A DNA stretch of 64,000 nucleotides, taken from assembly GCA_029465975.1 (NCBI GenBank), contig CM055745.1:3541261-3605260 (forward strand). The letters run 5' to 3'. This document shows, piece after piece, positions 12,111-24,307 of the stretch; position 1 is the first letter of the stretch; every line of letters starts with the position of its first letter. The position numbers and the translations under genes are program-made. The notes beneath the pieces were generated by a model. It was not told where the DNA came from. It did no database searches and worked only from the letters and a program-made list of their open reading frames with translations. The DNA comes from Dallia pectoralis (Eukaryota; Chordata; Actinopteri; Esociformes; Umbridae).

Positions 12111-12692
12111 GGTTGCAGAATGTAGTGTAGAGGGATTCGAGATACAGAGCTGTTTGTGGTGTTTGTTTACGTAACACGTACATAAAACACTGTAACATAA
12201 AACAAACACGCGCTTACACGAAGTGACTTAACAGTTCTACAAATAACAGTAATGACTTTAACAAAACACTCACCGACATGAAACGTAACGTTTAATCAAT
12301 ACCAAGCACCTGTGAACCTAACCAGGGACCTTAAATTGCCCACTGATAAACTAACCTATGTAAAATTTTATTAAAAACAAGCATCTGTGAACCTAACCAG
12401 GGACCTTAAATAGCCCACTGATTAACTAACCTATGTAACATTATATTAATAACAAGCACCTGTGAACCTAACCAGGGACCTTAAATAGCCCACTGATTTA
12501 CTAACCTATGTAACATTATATTAATAACAAGCACCTCTGAACCTTACCATGGACCTTAAATAGCCCACTGATTAACTAACCAATGCCCGGTGCTTAGCTA
12601 AACCCAATACAGCTGTGCTCCTAATCAACATATTACACAGGAGTGCTCTTCACTACACACCATGTGACAGCACAGCTCACCCATATGTGACA
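12111..12692 (-). mobile_element. LTR-like insertion with internal 75-bp expansion
   Basis: This block interrupts recognisable Tc1 sequence: Tc1 end sequence stops at CTGGTTGCA and resumes with AGTGTGCACTACC. It shows the family 1 LTR landmarks seen at 6659-7040 and 45505-45871, including GTAGTGTAGAG near its left side, CATAAAACAAACAC, ACACTCACC, and a right end ATGTGACA. It is about 200 bp longer than its relatives because of a four-copy 75-bp repeat. Boundaries are approximate. Confidence 0.5.
12300..12585. repeat. 75-bp tandem repeat, about 4 copies, inside LTR
   Basis: Units of 75 bp with the core CAGGGACCTTAAATAGCCCA, spaced regularly, the last copy slightly diverged (CCATGGACC). The expansion lies inside the LTR-like element, and relatives at 6659 and 45505 carry only a single equivalent stretch. 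Confidence 0.88.
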
Positions 12693-12704
12693 CATCAGTG
12701 TGCA

Positions 12705-13270
12705 CTACCTTAAACTAATGTTGAAGCACCTTTTGATTTTATTACAGCACTCAGTCTTTTTGGGTAGGAGTATATTATCAAGGCACATCTTGACTTGGCA
12801 GTATTTGCCCACCCTTCGCAGAAGCGCTCCAAATCTTTCAGATTGCGAGGACATCTCCTGTGCACAGCCCTCTTCAGATCACCCCACAGATGTTCAATTG
12901 GATTCAGGTCAGGGCTCTGGCTGGGCCATTCCAAAACGTTAATCTTCTGCTGGTGAAGCCATGATTTTGAATTTGACCATGTGCTTTGGGTTGTTGTCGT
13001 GCTGAAAGGTAAACTTAATCTTCAGCTTTCTAACGGAAGCATGAAGGTTTGTGCCTGGTATTTAATTCCCTCCACCCTGAGTAAGGACCAGCTGAAGAAA
13101 AACAGACCCAAGCATGATGCTGCCACCACCATGCTTCACTGTGGGTGTGGTGTTCTTTGAGTGATGTTCAGTGTTGGTTTTGCAGCAAACATTCCTTTTG
13201 GAGTTATGGCCAAAAAGTTCCACCTTGGATTCATCAGACCATGACACAATGATATCTTTCAACAATGAGA
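12705..13270 (-). pseudogene. Tc1-like transposase pseudogene (C-terminal two thirds)
   Basis: Reverse-strand fragments encode recognisable Tc1/mariner transposase parts. A fragment starting at 13265 contains WSDESKVELFGHNSKR with the first catalytic Asp (near 13241). A short stretch around 12985-13010 has the QHDNNPKH motif holding the second Asp. A fragment from 12934 to 12710 has PDLNPIEHLWGDLK with the catalytic Glu. The three pieces lie in different frames, so frameshifts separate the catalytic residues and no functional enzyme can be made. The N-terminal helix-turn-helix region is absent. Confidence 0.85.
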
Positions 13271-13682
13271 TCCATCTGATGCTTTTGAAGCTCTCTGCTG
13301 ACCGTGGCTTTTGAACTGAGATGCAAATAAGAAAATGTCAGGACATTTCTTCCTCGAACAGCTGACCTTTATTTGTGAATAATCAGAGTCCCTTTAAATG
13401 ATGGCAGGTGTGTAATGACTTCTATTTAAACTTAGTTTGAATGTTATTGGTTAATTCTGAACACATCCCCAGTTATAAGAGTGTCTGCACACGTATGCAA
13501 CCAGGCTATTGTAAGATTTACATATTTTTCCACCTCAAATACTTTTTTCCAATTGAATCGTTCACATTATCTGTCACATTAACGGTGGGAAAAGTTCTGA
13601 CAGGATTTATCTTCGTCTCGTTGTTTCCCGCCCCACAAACCTGGCATTTCTACCGGGGTGTGTTGACTTTTTATATTCACTG

Positions 13683-14296
13683 CATGAGATGGTGTCACCC
13701 ATCAAATCTCAATGCTTCGTTGTGTCTATCTACACTTGTCAGCACGGTTTAAAGGAGGCCAAGTTCTGGGCTAGGAACGCATGCTAATGCCAGGCTAATG
13801 AGTTCACTGAACTCATCTCTTAAAGGGCAGGCTCTAACGTACAACAGCCCTCAGGCACTGATTCTGAGCCAAATTATGCACTTGTTAAATGGGATTTTAT
13901 TCGATTTCGATGCACTTTTCTCTGTATGCGTAATACGACCTTGAACTTAAGAATCTGGTCATATGCGCTCTCGATAGCCGTTTGTTTGAAAAGTGCCCTT
14001 TCCACCGAGACAAACGACTGTGGTTGAAGTTATTTTGCTTAATGGCTAAATACACAAATGAGAGCAAACACGCCACGGGTCAAATTGACGTCTAGGGTTT
14101 CCCAGCAGAATATTGCCCAGAGCAACACACGCCCTCCATGAACAATTTCCCACAGGGCATCCTGGTGCCATCACAGGGTGTTAAAAAGCTCCTGTGGACT
14201 GAATACAAACGTCAGTTGTCTTGTCGTTGGCAAGTGTTTAGAGGTAAAGGCTAAAAATAGCAACCAGGTGGACTGGTCCTGAGATTTGGTCCTCCG
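13683..14296. other. Intergenic spacer, no gene seen
   Basis: Unique-looking sequence after the Tc1-like right end. Short open frames only; nothing recognised. Confidence 0.5.
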
Positions 14297-14405
14297 TGTG
14301 TGTGTGTGTGTGTGTGTGTGCGTGTGTGCGTGTGTGCGTGCGTGTATGCGTGTGTGTGTGGGCATGAGAGACAGAGCGAGCGAGTGAGAGAGAGAGAGAG
14401 AGAGA
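14297..14405. repeat. (TG)n then (GA)n microsatellites
   Basis: A TG-rich run with CG interruptions (14297-14361) is followed by a GA run (14385-14405). His/Thr-rich open frames on the minus strand are products of the repeat. Confidence 0.9.
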
Positions 14406-15859
14406 AGAAGAGGAAACTAAAGTTGAACGAGCATACATATTGCTCTGTAAGCTAAACAGGGCACTGGAGGAGGAATGAGCGAACACAGTAGACAGGACAG
14501 TCTCAATCTATCCCCATGTCATATGAATCAGTGTTTCCCAACCAGGGGCACTAGGCCCCTTTGAGGTACGCCATACTTGAAAAGACTAATGAGACCGTCG
14601 GCTTAATGGTCAAATTAACATGAGGTACTTTAGGCCTAATCTGGGCTAAGCAAAATTTAGTTGGCGATGCAGTAACCGAAAAAAGATAGGTACCTGTGAT
14701 GTAGACTGTTGCAAGGACGATAAGCAAGACATTATGGTTCTATCCAAAAGTACCCCTGGTTCAGGCCGACCAAGGGGAACAGGAGAACAGGAGATGAAGC
14801 TCTCAGTCTGCGACGGTAAGGTAGAACAGCCCAGTGTGTCACAGCAACACTGGTCGGCTTACCTGTTAACAAACAACGTGCAAATGCCGGGAGCATCACA
14901 TTATCAAGGGGCGTCATGAACTGGGCACAATCACAACTGACCGTTCTGAAGAGTTGAGTGTTTAGGAAATATTTAGAGGGTTAGATAGAGTCTTACATTG
15001 ACCTGTAGTTAATGGCGATGTAGATGTTTGTGGGAGAAACCATTCTCCAGTTTATTTAGTCATTTTAGGACTATAAAAAGAGGAAATATTTGAAAAAATA
15101 ACGTACATGTACACGCTAAGTGCAAACAATTAACGTTGGTTAAGTGCAACAGTTTGAAGCCTTGGCACGATGTAAGTTACGAAGGCTGGTGTAATAAGAT
15201 ATTTTAGTGAATCTTGAAGTAACAGCGTGAAAAAGCTTTCAGCATAACATTTAACAAATTGTTTTAGATATTTGATCTGGACACAATAATCTAGTGATTG
15301 CCGCTGTGGACGCCAAGACGCACATGGACAGACCATCCATGGAGACAAGATGATATCTGTCTGGTAAATAGGGATTAAACCAGGCCAAGCCTTTTCCGTA
15401 TTGACCAATTATTTTTCGGCCTCTCCAGCAGTAAGTGGTGAATGGTAGAGTGTCCAAAGCAGCACTGAAATGAGGAAGCCAAGTAGTCTGGTGCCATTTG
15501 TCTAAATGCTCTTTTTAGTACAATTTAACGCTTTAACACGAAAATGATATTTGTCTTCAGGAAAGTAAGTGCCTCAAGGAGAAATCAAGAAATCCAGAGG
15601 AATGGGTGATTCTGGTACTGGACGATTTGTGTGGCCGATGTTTTTGTGGTTTATTTTTGGAGATGAGCAGAGACAGGGAAAACTAGCTGGAATATGAGCC
15701 GGCAGCCACAGAATGTTCCGCCGCAGGGTTCATGTCACGCTCTCAGGTTCTCCACCAGGTATGTTTACCTGATTTGCATGTAATACTAGACAGGGAAGTA
15801 AGCACGGGGTTAAAATACAGCCTTCTCATACAGACAAAGCATGGACCTTATAAACACAC
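14406..15859. other. Intergenic spacer with a possible dispersed repeat
   Basis: Mostly unique-looking. The stretch at about 14528-14650 (GTGTTTCCCAACCAGGGGCA and onward) resembles the end of a dispersed fish DNA element, but neither its second end nor a target duplication was found. No gene recognised. Confidence 0.4.
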
Positions 15860-16212
15860 GATGATGTCAGGCGTTGAATAAAAGAGGAGCCAGGCACAGG
15901 ATTTATTTCCTTTCTTGAATTTCAGTTCAGCCGGGAACAAACGGCGATAACACAGACTCTGTGATCTAAAGGGATCGAGTCGGAAATAAGTAAGCTCTTT
16001 AAATGAGCTGCAAACACGCCTAGAATAGAGCTGTCGTAATGACTCAAAACACGTAACATCAACCACAAAGACACAGGGAAATCAGAGGGTATATAGAGAC
16101 AGAAATCTGTAGGGGATGTGATACAGGTGTGTACGTTAACAAGACTGTACAAGACAAAACAGATGGAATGATGAATAATGGAGTGGGGTGATAGAAGGCT
16201 GGTGACGAGGAA
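15860..16212 (-). mobile_element. LTR-derived fragment (family 2), reverse
   Basis: The block runs from GATGATGTCAGGCGTTGAAT to GGTGACGAGGAAGTC and contains GAACAAACGGCG, ACACAGGGAAATCAGAGGG and GATGGAATGATGAATAATGG, landmarks I associate with gypsy-type LTRs in fish genomes. Ends and target duplication are not clear, and the 17-bp minisatellite starts immediately to its right. Family assignment is from memory of such repeats, not from a search. Confidence 0.45.
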
Positions 16213-16214
16213 GT

Positions 16215-18342
16215 CATAACCTTATACACACGTGAACCTCATACACACATGAACCTCATACACACATGAACCTCATACACACGTGAACCTCATACACACA
16301 TGAACCTTATACACACATGAACCTCATACACACATGAACCTCATACACACATGAACCTCATACACACGTGAACCTCATACACACATGAACCTTATAAACA
16401 CGTGAACCTTATACACACATGAACCTTATACACACATGAACCTCATACACACGTGAACCTCATACACACATGAACCTCATACACACATGAACCTCATACA
16501 CACATGAACCTCATACACATGAACCTCATACACACATGAACCTCATACTCATGAACCTCATACACACATGAACCTTAAACACACATGAACCTCATACACA
16601 CATGAACCTTAAACACACATGAACCTCATACACACATGAACCTTATACACACATGAACCTCATACACACATGAACCTCATACACACGTGAACCTCATACA
16701 CACATGAACCTCATACACACATGAACCTTATACACATGAACCTCATACACACATGAACCTCATACACATGAACCTCATACACACATGAACCTTAAACACA
16801 CAAGAACCTCATACACACATGAACCTCATACACACATGAACCTCATACACACATGAACCTCATACACACATGAACCTCATACACACGTGAACCTCATACA
16901 CACATGAACCTCATACACACATGAACCTCATACACACATGAACCTTATACACACATGAACCTCATACACACATGAACCTCATACACACATGAACCTCATA
17001 CACACGTGAACCTCATACACACATGAACCTTATAAACACGTGAACCTTATACACACATGAACCTTATACACACATGAACCTCATACACACGTGAACCTCA
17101 TACACACATGAACCTCATACACACATGAACCTCATACACACATGAACCTTATACACATGAACCTCATACACACATGAACCTCATACACATGAACCTCATA
17201 CACACATGAACCTTAAACACACATGAACCTCATACACACATGAACCTTAAACACACATGAACCTCATACACACATGAACCTTATACACACATGAACCTCA
17301 TACACACATGAACCTCATACACACGTGAACCTCATACACACATGAACCTCATACACATTAACCTCATACACACATGAACCTTAAACACACAAGAACCTCA
17401 TACACACATGAACCTCATACACACATGAACCTCATACACACATGAACCTCATACACACGTGAACCTCATACACACATGAACCTTATACACACGTGAACCT
17501 CATACACACATGAACCTCATACACACATGAACCTCATACACACGTGAACCTCATACACACATGAACCTCATACACACATGAACCTCATACACACATAAAC
17601 CTTATACACACATGAACCTCATACACACGTGAACCTCATACACACATGAACCTTATACACACGTGAACCTTATACACACATGAACCTCATACACACATGA
17701 ACCTCATACACACATGAACCTTATACACATATGAACCTCATACACACATGAACCTTATAAACACGTGAACCTTTACGCACATGAACCTCATACACAAATT
17801 AACCTCATACACACATGAACCTTATAAACACGTGAACCTCATACACACATGAACCTCATACACACATGAACCTCATACACAAATTAACCTCATACACACA
17901 TGAACCTTATACACACATGAACCTCATACACACATGAACCTTAAACACACATGAACCTCATACACACATGAACCTTATACACACATGAACCTCATACACA
18001 CATGAACCTCATACACACGTGAACCTCATACACACATGAACCTCATACACATGAACCTCATACACACATGAACCTTAAACACACACGAACCTCATACACA
18101 CATGAACCTCATACACACATGAACCTTATACACACATGAACCTCATACACACATGAACCTCATACACACATAAACCTCATACACACATGAACCTCATACA
18201 CACATGAACCTTATACACACATGAACCTCATACACACATGAACCTCATACACACATAAACCTTATACACACATGAACCTCATACACACGTGAACCTTATA
18301 CACACGTGAACCTCATACACACGTGAACCTCATACACACATG
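16215..18342. repeat. 17-bp minisatellite, about 125 copies
   Basis: Unit CATACACACATGAACCT over 2.1 kb. Common variants: CACGTG in place of CACATG, CTTATA in place of CTCATA, TTAAACAC, and units shortened by 4 bp (ATACACATGAA). A stretch of variants starting near 16391 recurs near 17029 in almost the same order, so the array has higher-order structure of about 0.64 kb. No coding potential. Confidence 0.97.
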
Positions 18343-19600
18343 TTCACCACGCAGCTAATAATTGCCCCTTTTCATGTCCATTAAGTTTATTTCCATGCAT
18401 CTGTAAACCGCTATAGGCCTATGCTACACAATTAATATGAATCCTGAACAGTGTATTCGTTAAGGATTTGTGTGAACAGGATACCCTCCTTGAATCCAAT
18501 ATGTTTCGTTCAATAATGATAATTACAAGATTGATACTGTAGTTACAGCTAAACCCCATCTAATATCACACATTAGACATTATGCTATTTGAGGTTACTT
18601 ATTTGCAAACAGCCAGTAATGAAATGGTTACTAAACTGTAAGTACCAACTGAACATGTAATTACTGGTACAGATGGCAAATCATACCACCCATACATATT
18701 CGTTCTGAATTATTGTTCAGGAAGTTTATCCGTATCAGTTGTTGTATTCAGATCCCGCGGGACATGGCCACCAGCCAGTCATCTGAGATCTGAACATGTA
18801 GTCGAAACCTGCCATCAAAAAGACATCCCAGTGAAACCGAAGATCTATTTTAAGGTGAAACGAGGACTTCTGAGATGTGTCTACTCGCGAGGAACTGACT
18901 CAGATGCCTCGTTTTATATTTAGCATCTAAAAGAGTCAGTGTGTGTTGCCGTCCTGTTGGAGGGCCTTCCATTAGCTGAGGGGCACATAGAGCGAGAAGA
19001 TACGGAGATCTGGTCTGAACTGAGTCTGAGGTCGCAGTATCGTTAGCCGGCCTCAGGCCTATTTCCTATTCCCTTTAATGCTCAAAAGGATATTTGATGT
19101 CGACAGGGAACCTTGTTCACAGTGTAACTTCAGCCTCCAATATTTATAGCCGTGTGTCAGACTTTATCTACTCGTCTTTTTCGCCCTCCCCGAAACTTTT
19201 GTCTTTGTTTCACTGTGATGTCCTTTTGACTACAGGTTCAGATCTCGGATGACTGGTTGGTGGTCCCCTGGGTCCGGAATAAAAAACAACTGTTCTGAAT
19301 AAACTTCCTGAATAATATATGGTTATCAAATGATGGGTCCTGTGTACAAGAATTTTACTTTTCTGCAACAACACACCTCGTAATGACGCTCGCATGGAGT
19401 TAATTAGATCCAGTACCGTTTTGTACAAATGATTGACAGTGGTTCCCGGATCAAAATCCTAACTACAGTACCTCGAGGTCACCCCAGTTAGGAAAAACCA
19501 ACACAGCATTTAGCCAGCTAATCAGTTATAATGACATCCACTGTATTTTCCTGCGGCACACAAAGTCGTCTCGTGTTTTTCTAAGGCCTCTGAACCATAT
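18343..19600. other. Intergenic spacer, no gene seen
   Basis: Unique-looking; 18720-19200 is moderately CpG-containing. No gene, RNA or mobile-element ends recognised. Confidence 0.5.
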
Positions 19601-19891
19601 TGTCACGGTGAGGTGAGGGCCACATGTCTTTACCCCGGTGTTTCCCGGTTTCCCTTCGGTAATTAACTCATCCTCGGACTCCTTCATTCATTTTCCGGTG
19701 ATTATCATTCACACCAGGTCTTCGGTCAGTCGTTGTCAGTCCCGTGTTTGTTCTATTTAGGCGCAGTCTGATTTCAACCAGTGTCTAGATTTCAACCGTT
19801 CGCTGTCGTGGTTTGTTTTCAGCATTTAAATCCACGAACGCTAAAACTGCTTGCATGTGATTTCTCCCGCACTACACCGTAGTTCCTGCCA
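19601..19891 (+). mobile_element. Probable solo LTR (family 3)
   Basis: A 291-bp block starting TGTCACGGTG and ending CTGCCA, flanked by CATAT and CGTAT (4 of 5 identical). It has the TG...CA form of an LTR and a 3' part reading CTCCCGCACTACACCGTAG. No internal retroelement sequence follows; an 11-bp minisatellite starts 40 bp downstream. Confidence 0.5.
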
Positions 19892-19932
19892 CGTATTCGC
19901 AGTGTGCCATGAGCCCGGCAGAGTTAAAAGCA

Positions 19933-20330
19933 GACAATAACATGACAATAACATGACAATAACATGACAGTAACATGACAATAACATGACAGTAACATGA
20001 CAATAACATGACAATAACATGACAATAACATGACAGTAACATGACAATAACATGACAATAACATGACAATAAAATGACAGTAACATGACAATAAAATGAC
20101 AGTAACATGACAATAACATGACAGTAACATGACAATAACATGACAGTAACATGACAATAACATGACAATAACATGACAGTAACATGACAATAACATGACA
20201 ATAACATGACAATAAAATGACAGTAACATGACAATAAAATGACAGTAACATGACAATAACATGACAATAACATGACAGTAACAAGACAATAACATGACAA
20301 TAACATGACAATAACATGACAATAACATGA
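19933..20330. repeat. 11-bp minisatellite, about 36 copies
   Basis: Unit CAATAACATGA, with CAGTAACATGA and CAATAAAATGA variants arranged semi-regularly. All three minus-strand frames stay open for 144-161 codons (Cys/His/Val/Leu repeats) because the complement contains no stop. This is an artefact. Confidence 0.96.
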
Positions 20331-21459
20331 AGGGCCTCTGGCTAGAAAAGCTCCTACAGTAGCCTCTTTCCAAAGCGCCGTTACGTCTGCCTGCCTCCCT
20401 CCCTCCCACGTTCTCTTAATCTATTTAAACATCTGTTTTAGGGGCAATTAGGCTGATCCGGGGTCAGCTGTATGTCTGCCCGGGTGTGTGTCTCTGGGCC
20501 CGCCCTGGACTTTACAGAGATGACTGCACTCAGACACAGTTCCTCGTGGCTCATCAGAGCCCCGTCTTCCCAGCATGCACTCTGTTCCCATCTCATCTCC
20601 CCACGGCCCGGCGGATTAGGGCTTAATCCCTGGCAGGATTTTAACATTAAACCCGGGACCACTCTTCTCCCCGGAGTCGCCCGGCTACCCTCACTCTAAT
20701 GAGGACACCTGAAGCCTGCGGCTGAGAGTGCAGGGCTCAGCGTGGGTCCAGAGTGGATAACCGGGAACATCGTATTTCGGAAGTGTTCACATGGGTGTGT
20801 CCTTTGGGATGTAACGGAGGAAGGGGAGAGACCGGGACGGACTTTTTGTGCATGAAGCTACCACCCAGGTCTGTGAGTCTGGAGGAGGGTGTACGTTCCT
20901 AGTTGTTACTTCGGCGGATTGGCAGCTCAGTGGAGACTTGGTCAGACAAAATGCAACGGACAAAATGCAACGGAGGCGTACAACGTAAGGCGCGACATTT
21001 ATTGAATTTGTGATGTTTGCCGAGCTATTTTCCCTAGTCCCATAATGCAGAGATGAAACCCGGAGTAAACGTGTGATCAGAGAACACTCTGGGTCCGGTT
21101 CACCGTCTACCACACGCTCACTTCTCAATCCCTCGGCTAACGTTTCCACTTAGCAGCTCATCGGGCGAGCGTTGACACAAAGCGTTTGCTCGTTTTAGCG
21201 TTTCGCCGGGCATTCACCACCCAATGCACTTTCCTGAGGACGAAGTGGATGTGGCTAGTGCTCCTGTGCCGCGCTTTATTTGGACACCTGCACCTGGGGC
21301 AACACAGAGACCGGTACACACCCCGAGTCAAGGATAAGGTGACCCGGTTCTATTACGCCGGTGTAGTGTTAGTCCTGTGTGACGTCCAGAGCGACTGACA
21401 ATGTTGACCAGGTGATTCTGATCGTGTTGGTGCCCGCAATGGGAATCATTCAATGGGGC
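20331..21459. other. GC-richer unique spacer, no gene seen
   Basis: About 1.1 kb with higher GC and CpG content than its surroundings, especially 20440-20760 and 21100-21400. It could be a regulatory or conserved non-coding block upstream of the potassium channel gene. Open frames of 70-120 codons on both strands lack recognisable domains. Confidence 0.4.
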
Positions 21460-21460
21460 G

Positions 21461-21655
21461 TTAGGGTTGGGAGTCATTTACGGTAGGCTTGGGAGTCATT
21501 TACTGTAGGGTTGGGAGTCATTTACGGTAGGCTTGGGAGTCATTTACTGTAGGGTTGGGAGTCATTTACAGTAGGGTCGGGAGTCATTTACTGTAGGGTA
21601 AAGAGTAATTTACTGTAGGGTTGGGAGTCATTTACTGTAGGGTTGGGAGTCACCA
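21461..21655. repeat. 22-bp tandem repeat, about 9 copies
   Basis: Unit GTTGGGAGTCATTTACTGTA plus GG, with CTTGGGAG and GGTAAAGAG variants. It runs directly into the inverted repeat at 21657. Confidence 0.9.
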
Positions 21656-21656
21656 T

Positions 21657-21710
21657 AGTCACCATAGCTGACTGAGTTCTCTAGTCAGCTATGGTGACTA
21701 GAGAACTCAG
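21657..21710. repeat. Overlapping inverted repeats at array junction
   Basis: Two perfect hairpins overlap. AGTCACCATAGCTGACT (21657-21673) pairs with AGTCAGCTATGGTGACT (21683-21699) across 9 bases. CTGAGTTCTCTAGTCA (21672-21687) pairs with TGACTAGAGAACTCAG (21695-21710) across 7 bases. In effect, part of the 41-bp unit that follows is present once in inverted orientation at the array start. Confidence 0.95.
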
Positions 21711-22405
21711 GTACAGCAGGTGGGTAGAGCTATGGTGACTAGAGAACTCAGGTACAGCAGGTGGGTAGCGCTATGGTGACTAGAGAACTCAGGTACAGCA
21801 GGTGGGTAGAGCTATGGTGACTAGAGAGCTTAGGTACAGCAGGTGGGTAGGGCTATGGTGACTAGAGAACTCAGGTACAGCAGGTGGGTAGAGCTATGGT
21901 GACTAGAGAGCTCAGGTACAGCAGGTGGGTATAGAGCTATGGTGACTAGAGAGGTACAGCAGGTGGGTAGAGCTATGGTGACTAGAGAGCTCAGGTACAG
22001 CAGGTGGGTAGAGCTATGGTGACTAGAGAGCTCAGGTACAGCAGGTGGGTAGAGCTATGGTGACTAGAGAGGTACAGCAGGTGGGTAGAGCTATGGTGAC
22101 TAGAGAGGTACAGCAGGTGGGTAGAGCTATGGTGACTAGAGAGCTCAGGTACAGCAGGTGGGTAGAGCTATGGTGACCAGAGAGCTCAGTCAGGTACAGC
22201 AGGTGGGTAGAGCTATGGTGACTAGAGAGCTCAGGTACAGCAGGTGGGTAGAGCTATGGTGACTAGAGAGCTTAAATACAGCAGGTGGGTAGAGCTATGG
22301 TGACTAGAGAGCTCAGGTACAGCAGGTGGGTGGAGCTATGGTGACTAGAGAGCTTAGATACAGCAGGTGGGTAGAGCTATGGTGACTAGAGAGCACAGGT
22401 ACAGC
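21688..22405. repeat. 41-bp minisatellite, about 18 copies
   Basis: Unit beginning GCTATGGTGACTAGAGAGCT and continuing through CAGGTACAGCAGGTGGGTAG. Several copies lack the GCTCA segment (35-36 bp units). AGAACTCAG forms dominate at the left and AGAGCTCAG forms further right. Confidence 0.95.
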
Positions 22406-22455
22406 AATAAATAAATTATATATATATTCCCAGCATGCTCTTCTGATTTATTAGT

Positions 22456-24307
22456 CCTGTAGCCTCTGGGTTCCAGCCCGGCCCACTGCTCTGTTATGAA
22501 TTTAATTGGTTATTGGTCCCGTAGCTCTGGGTTCCTGTCCGGCCCACTGTGTTGTTATGAATTTAATTGGTTATTGGTCCAGTAGCCTCTGGGTTCCTGT
22601 CCGGCCCACTGCTCTGTTATGAATTTAATTGGTTATTGGTCCCGTAGCTCTGGGTTCCTGTCCGGCCCACTGCTCTGTTATGAATTTGATTGGTTATTGG
22701 TCCCGTAGCTCTGGGTTCCTGTCCGGCCCACTGCTCTGTTATGAATTTAATTGGTTATTGGTCCCGTAGCTCTGGGTTCCTGTCCGGCCCACTGCTCTGT
22801 TATGAATTTAATTGGTTATTGGTCCCGTAGCTCTGGGTTCCTGTCCGGCCCACTGCTCTGTTATGAATTTGATTGGTTATTGGTCCCGTAGCTCTGGGTT
22901 CCTGTCCGGCCCACTGCTCACTGCTCTGGGTTCCTGTCCGGCCCACTGCTCTGTTATGAATTTAATTGGTTATTGGTCCCGTAGCTCTGGGTTCCTGTCC
23001 GGCCCACTGCTCTGTTATGAATTTGATTGGTTATTGGTCCCGTAGCTCTGGGTTCCTGTCCGGCCCACTGGGTTGTTATGAATTTAATTGGTTATTGGTC
23101 CAGTAGCCTCTGGGTTCCTGTCCGGCCCACTGCTCTGTTATGAATTTGATTGGTTATTGGTCCCGTAGCTCTGGGTTCCTGTCCGGCCCACTGTGTTGTT
23201 ATGAATTTAATTGGTTATTGGTCCAGTAGCCTCTGGGTTCCTGTCCGGCCCACTGCTCTGTTATGAATTTGATTGGTTATTGGTCCCGTAGCTCTGGGTT
23301 CCTGTCCGGCCCACTGTGTTGTTATGAATTTGATTGGTTATTGGTCCCGTAGCTCTGGGTTCCAGTCCGGCCCACTGCTCTGTTATGAATTTAATTGGTT
23401 ATTGGTCCGGCCCACTGCTCTGTTATGAATTTGATTAGCTCTGGGTTCCTGTCCGGCCCACTGCTCTGTTATGAATTTGATTGGTTATTGGTCCCGTAGC
23501 CTCTGGGTTCCTGTCCGGCCCACTGCTCTGTTATGAATTTGATTGGTTATTGGTCCCGTAGCTCTGGGTTCCTGTCCGGCCCACTGTGTTGTTATGAATT
23601 TAATTGGTTATTGGTCCAGTAGCCTCTGGGTTCCTGTCCGGCCCACTGCTCTGTTATGAATTTGATTGGTTATTGGTCCCGTAGCTCTGGGTTCCTGTCC
23701 GGCCCACTGTCTGTTATGAATTTAATTGGTTATTGGTCCAGTAGCTCTGGGTTCCTGTCCGGCCCACTGCTCTGTTATGAATTTGATTGGTTATTGGTCC
23801 CGTAGCTCTGGGTTCCTGTCCGGCCCACTGATCTGTTATGAATTTAATTGGTTATTGGTCCCGTAGCTCTGGGTTCCTGTCCGGCCCACTGCTCTGTTAT
23901 GAATTTGATTGGTTATTGGTCCCGTAGCTCTGGGTTCCAGTCCGGCCCACTGATCTGTTATGAATTTAATTGGTTATTGGTCCCGTAGCTCTGGGTTCCT
24001 GTCCGGCCCACTGCTCTGTTATGAATTTGATTGGTTATTGGTCCCGTAGCTCTGGGTTGCCCACTGATCTGAATTTAATTGGTTATTGGTTAGCTCTGGG
24101 TTCCTGTCCGGCCCACTGCTCTGTTATGAATTTGATTGGTTATTGGTCCCGTAGCTCTGGGTTCCTGTCCGGCCCACTGCTCTGTTATGAATTTAATTGG
24201 TTATTGGTCCCGTAGCTCTGGGTTCCTGTCAGGCCCAGTGCTCTGTTATGAATTTGATTGGTTATTGGTCCCGTAGCTCTGGGTTCCAGTCCGGCCCACT
24301 GCTCTGT
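22456..24307. repeat. 61-bp minisatellite, about 30 copies
   Basis: Units of 61-62 bp with the cores GGGTTCCTGTCCGGCCCACT and AATTGGTTATTGGTCCCGTA. Variants include ATTTAATT versus ATTTGATT, TGCTCTG versus TGTGTTG, and CCAGTAGCCTC versus CCCGTAGCTC. Some copies carry internal deletions (near 22915, 23405 and 24055). Each unit carries two ATTGG (reverse CCAAT) motifs 8 bp apart. The array ends about 300 bp before the CpG-rich block that may be the channel gene promoter. Confidence 0.96.

Larger units (their letters stand above)
11973..13682 (-). mobile_element. Degenerate Tc1-like transposon, interrupted by an LTR
   Basis: The left end (about 11973-12100) and the right end (about 13500-13682) are diverged inverted copies. 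Both contain AAAAAGTC or GGAAAAGTC near the tip, CATTAATGTGA or its complement, and CAATTCAATTG. A TA dinucleotide precedes the left end. Between them lies a broken transposase gene on the minus strand. The element is split near its left end by an LTR-like insertion (12111-12692). The part encoding the N-terminal DNA-binding domain is largely missing or unrecognisable. Confidence 0.75.
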
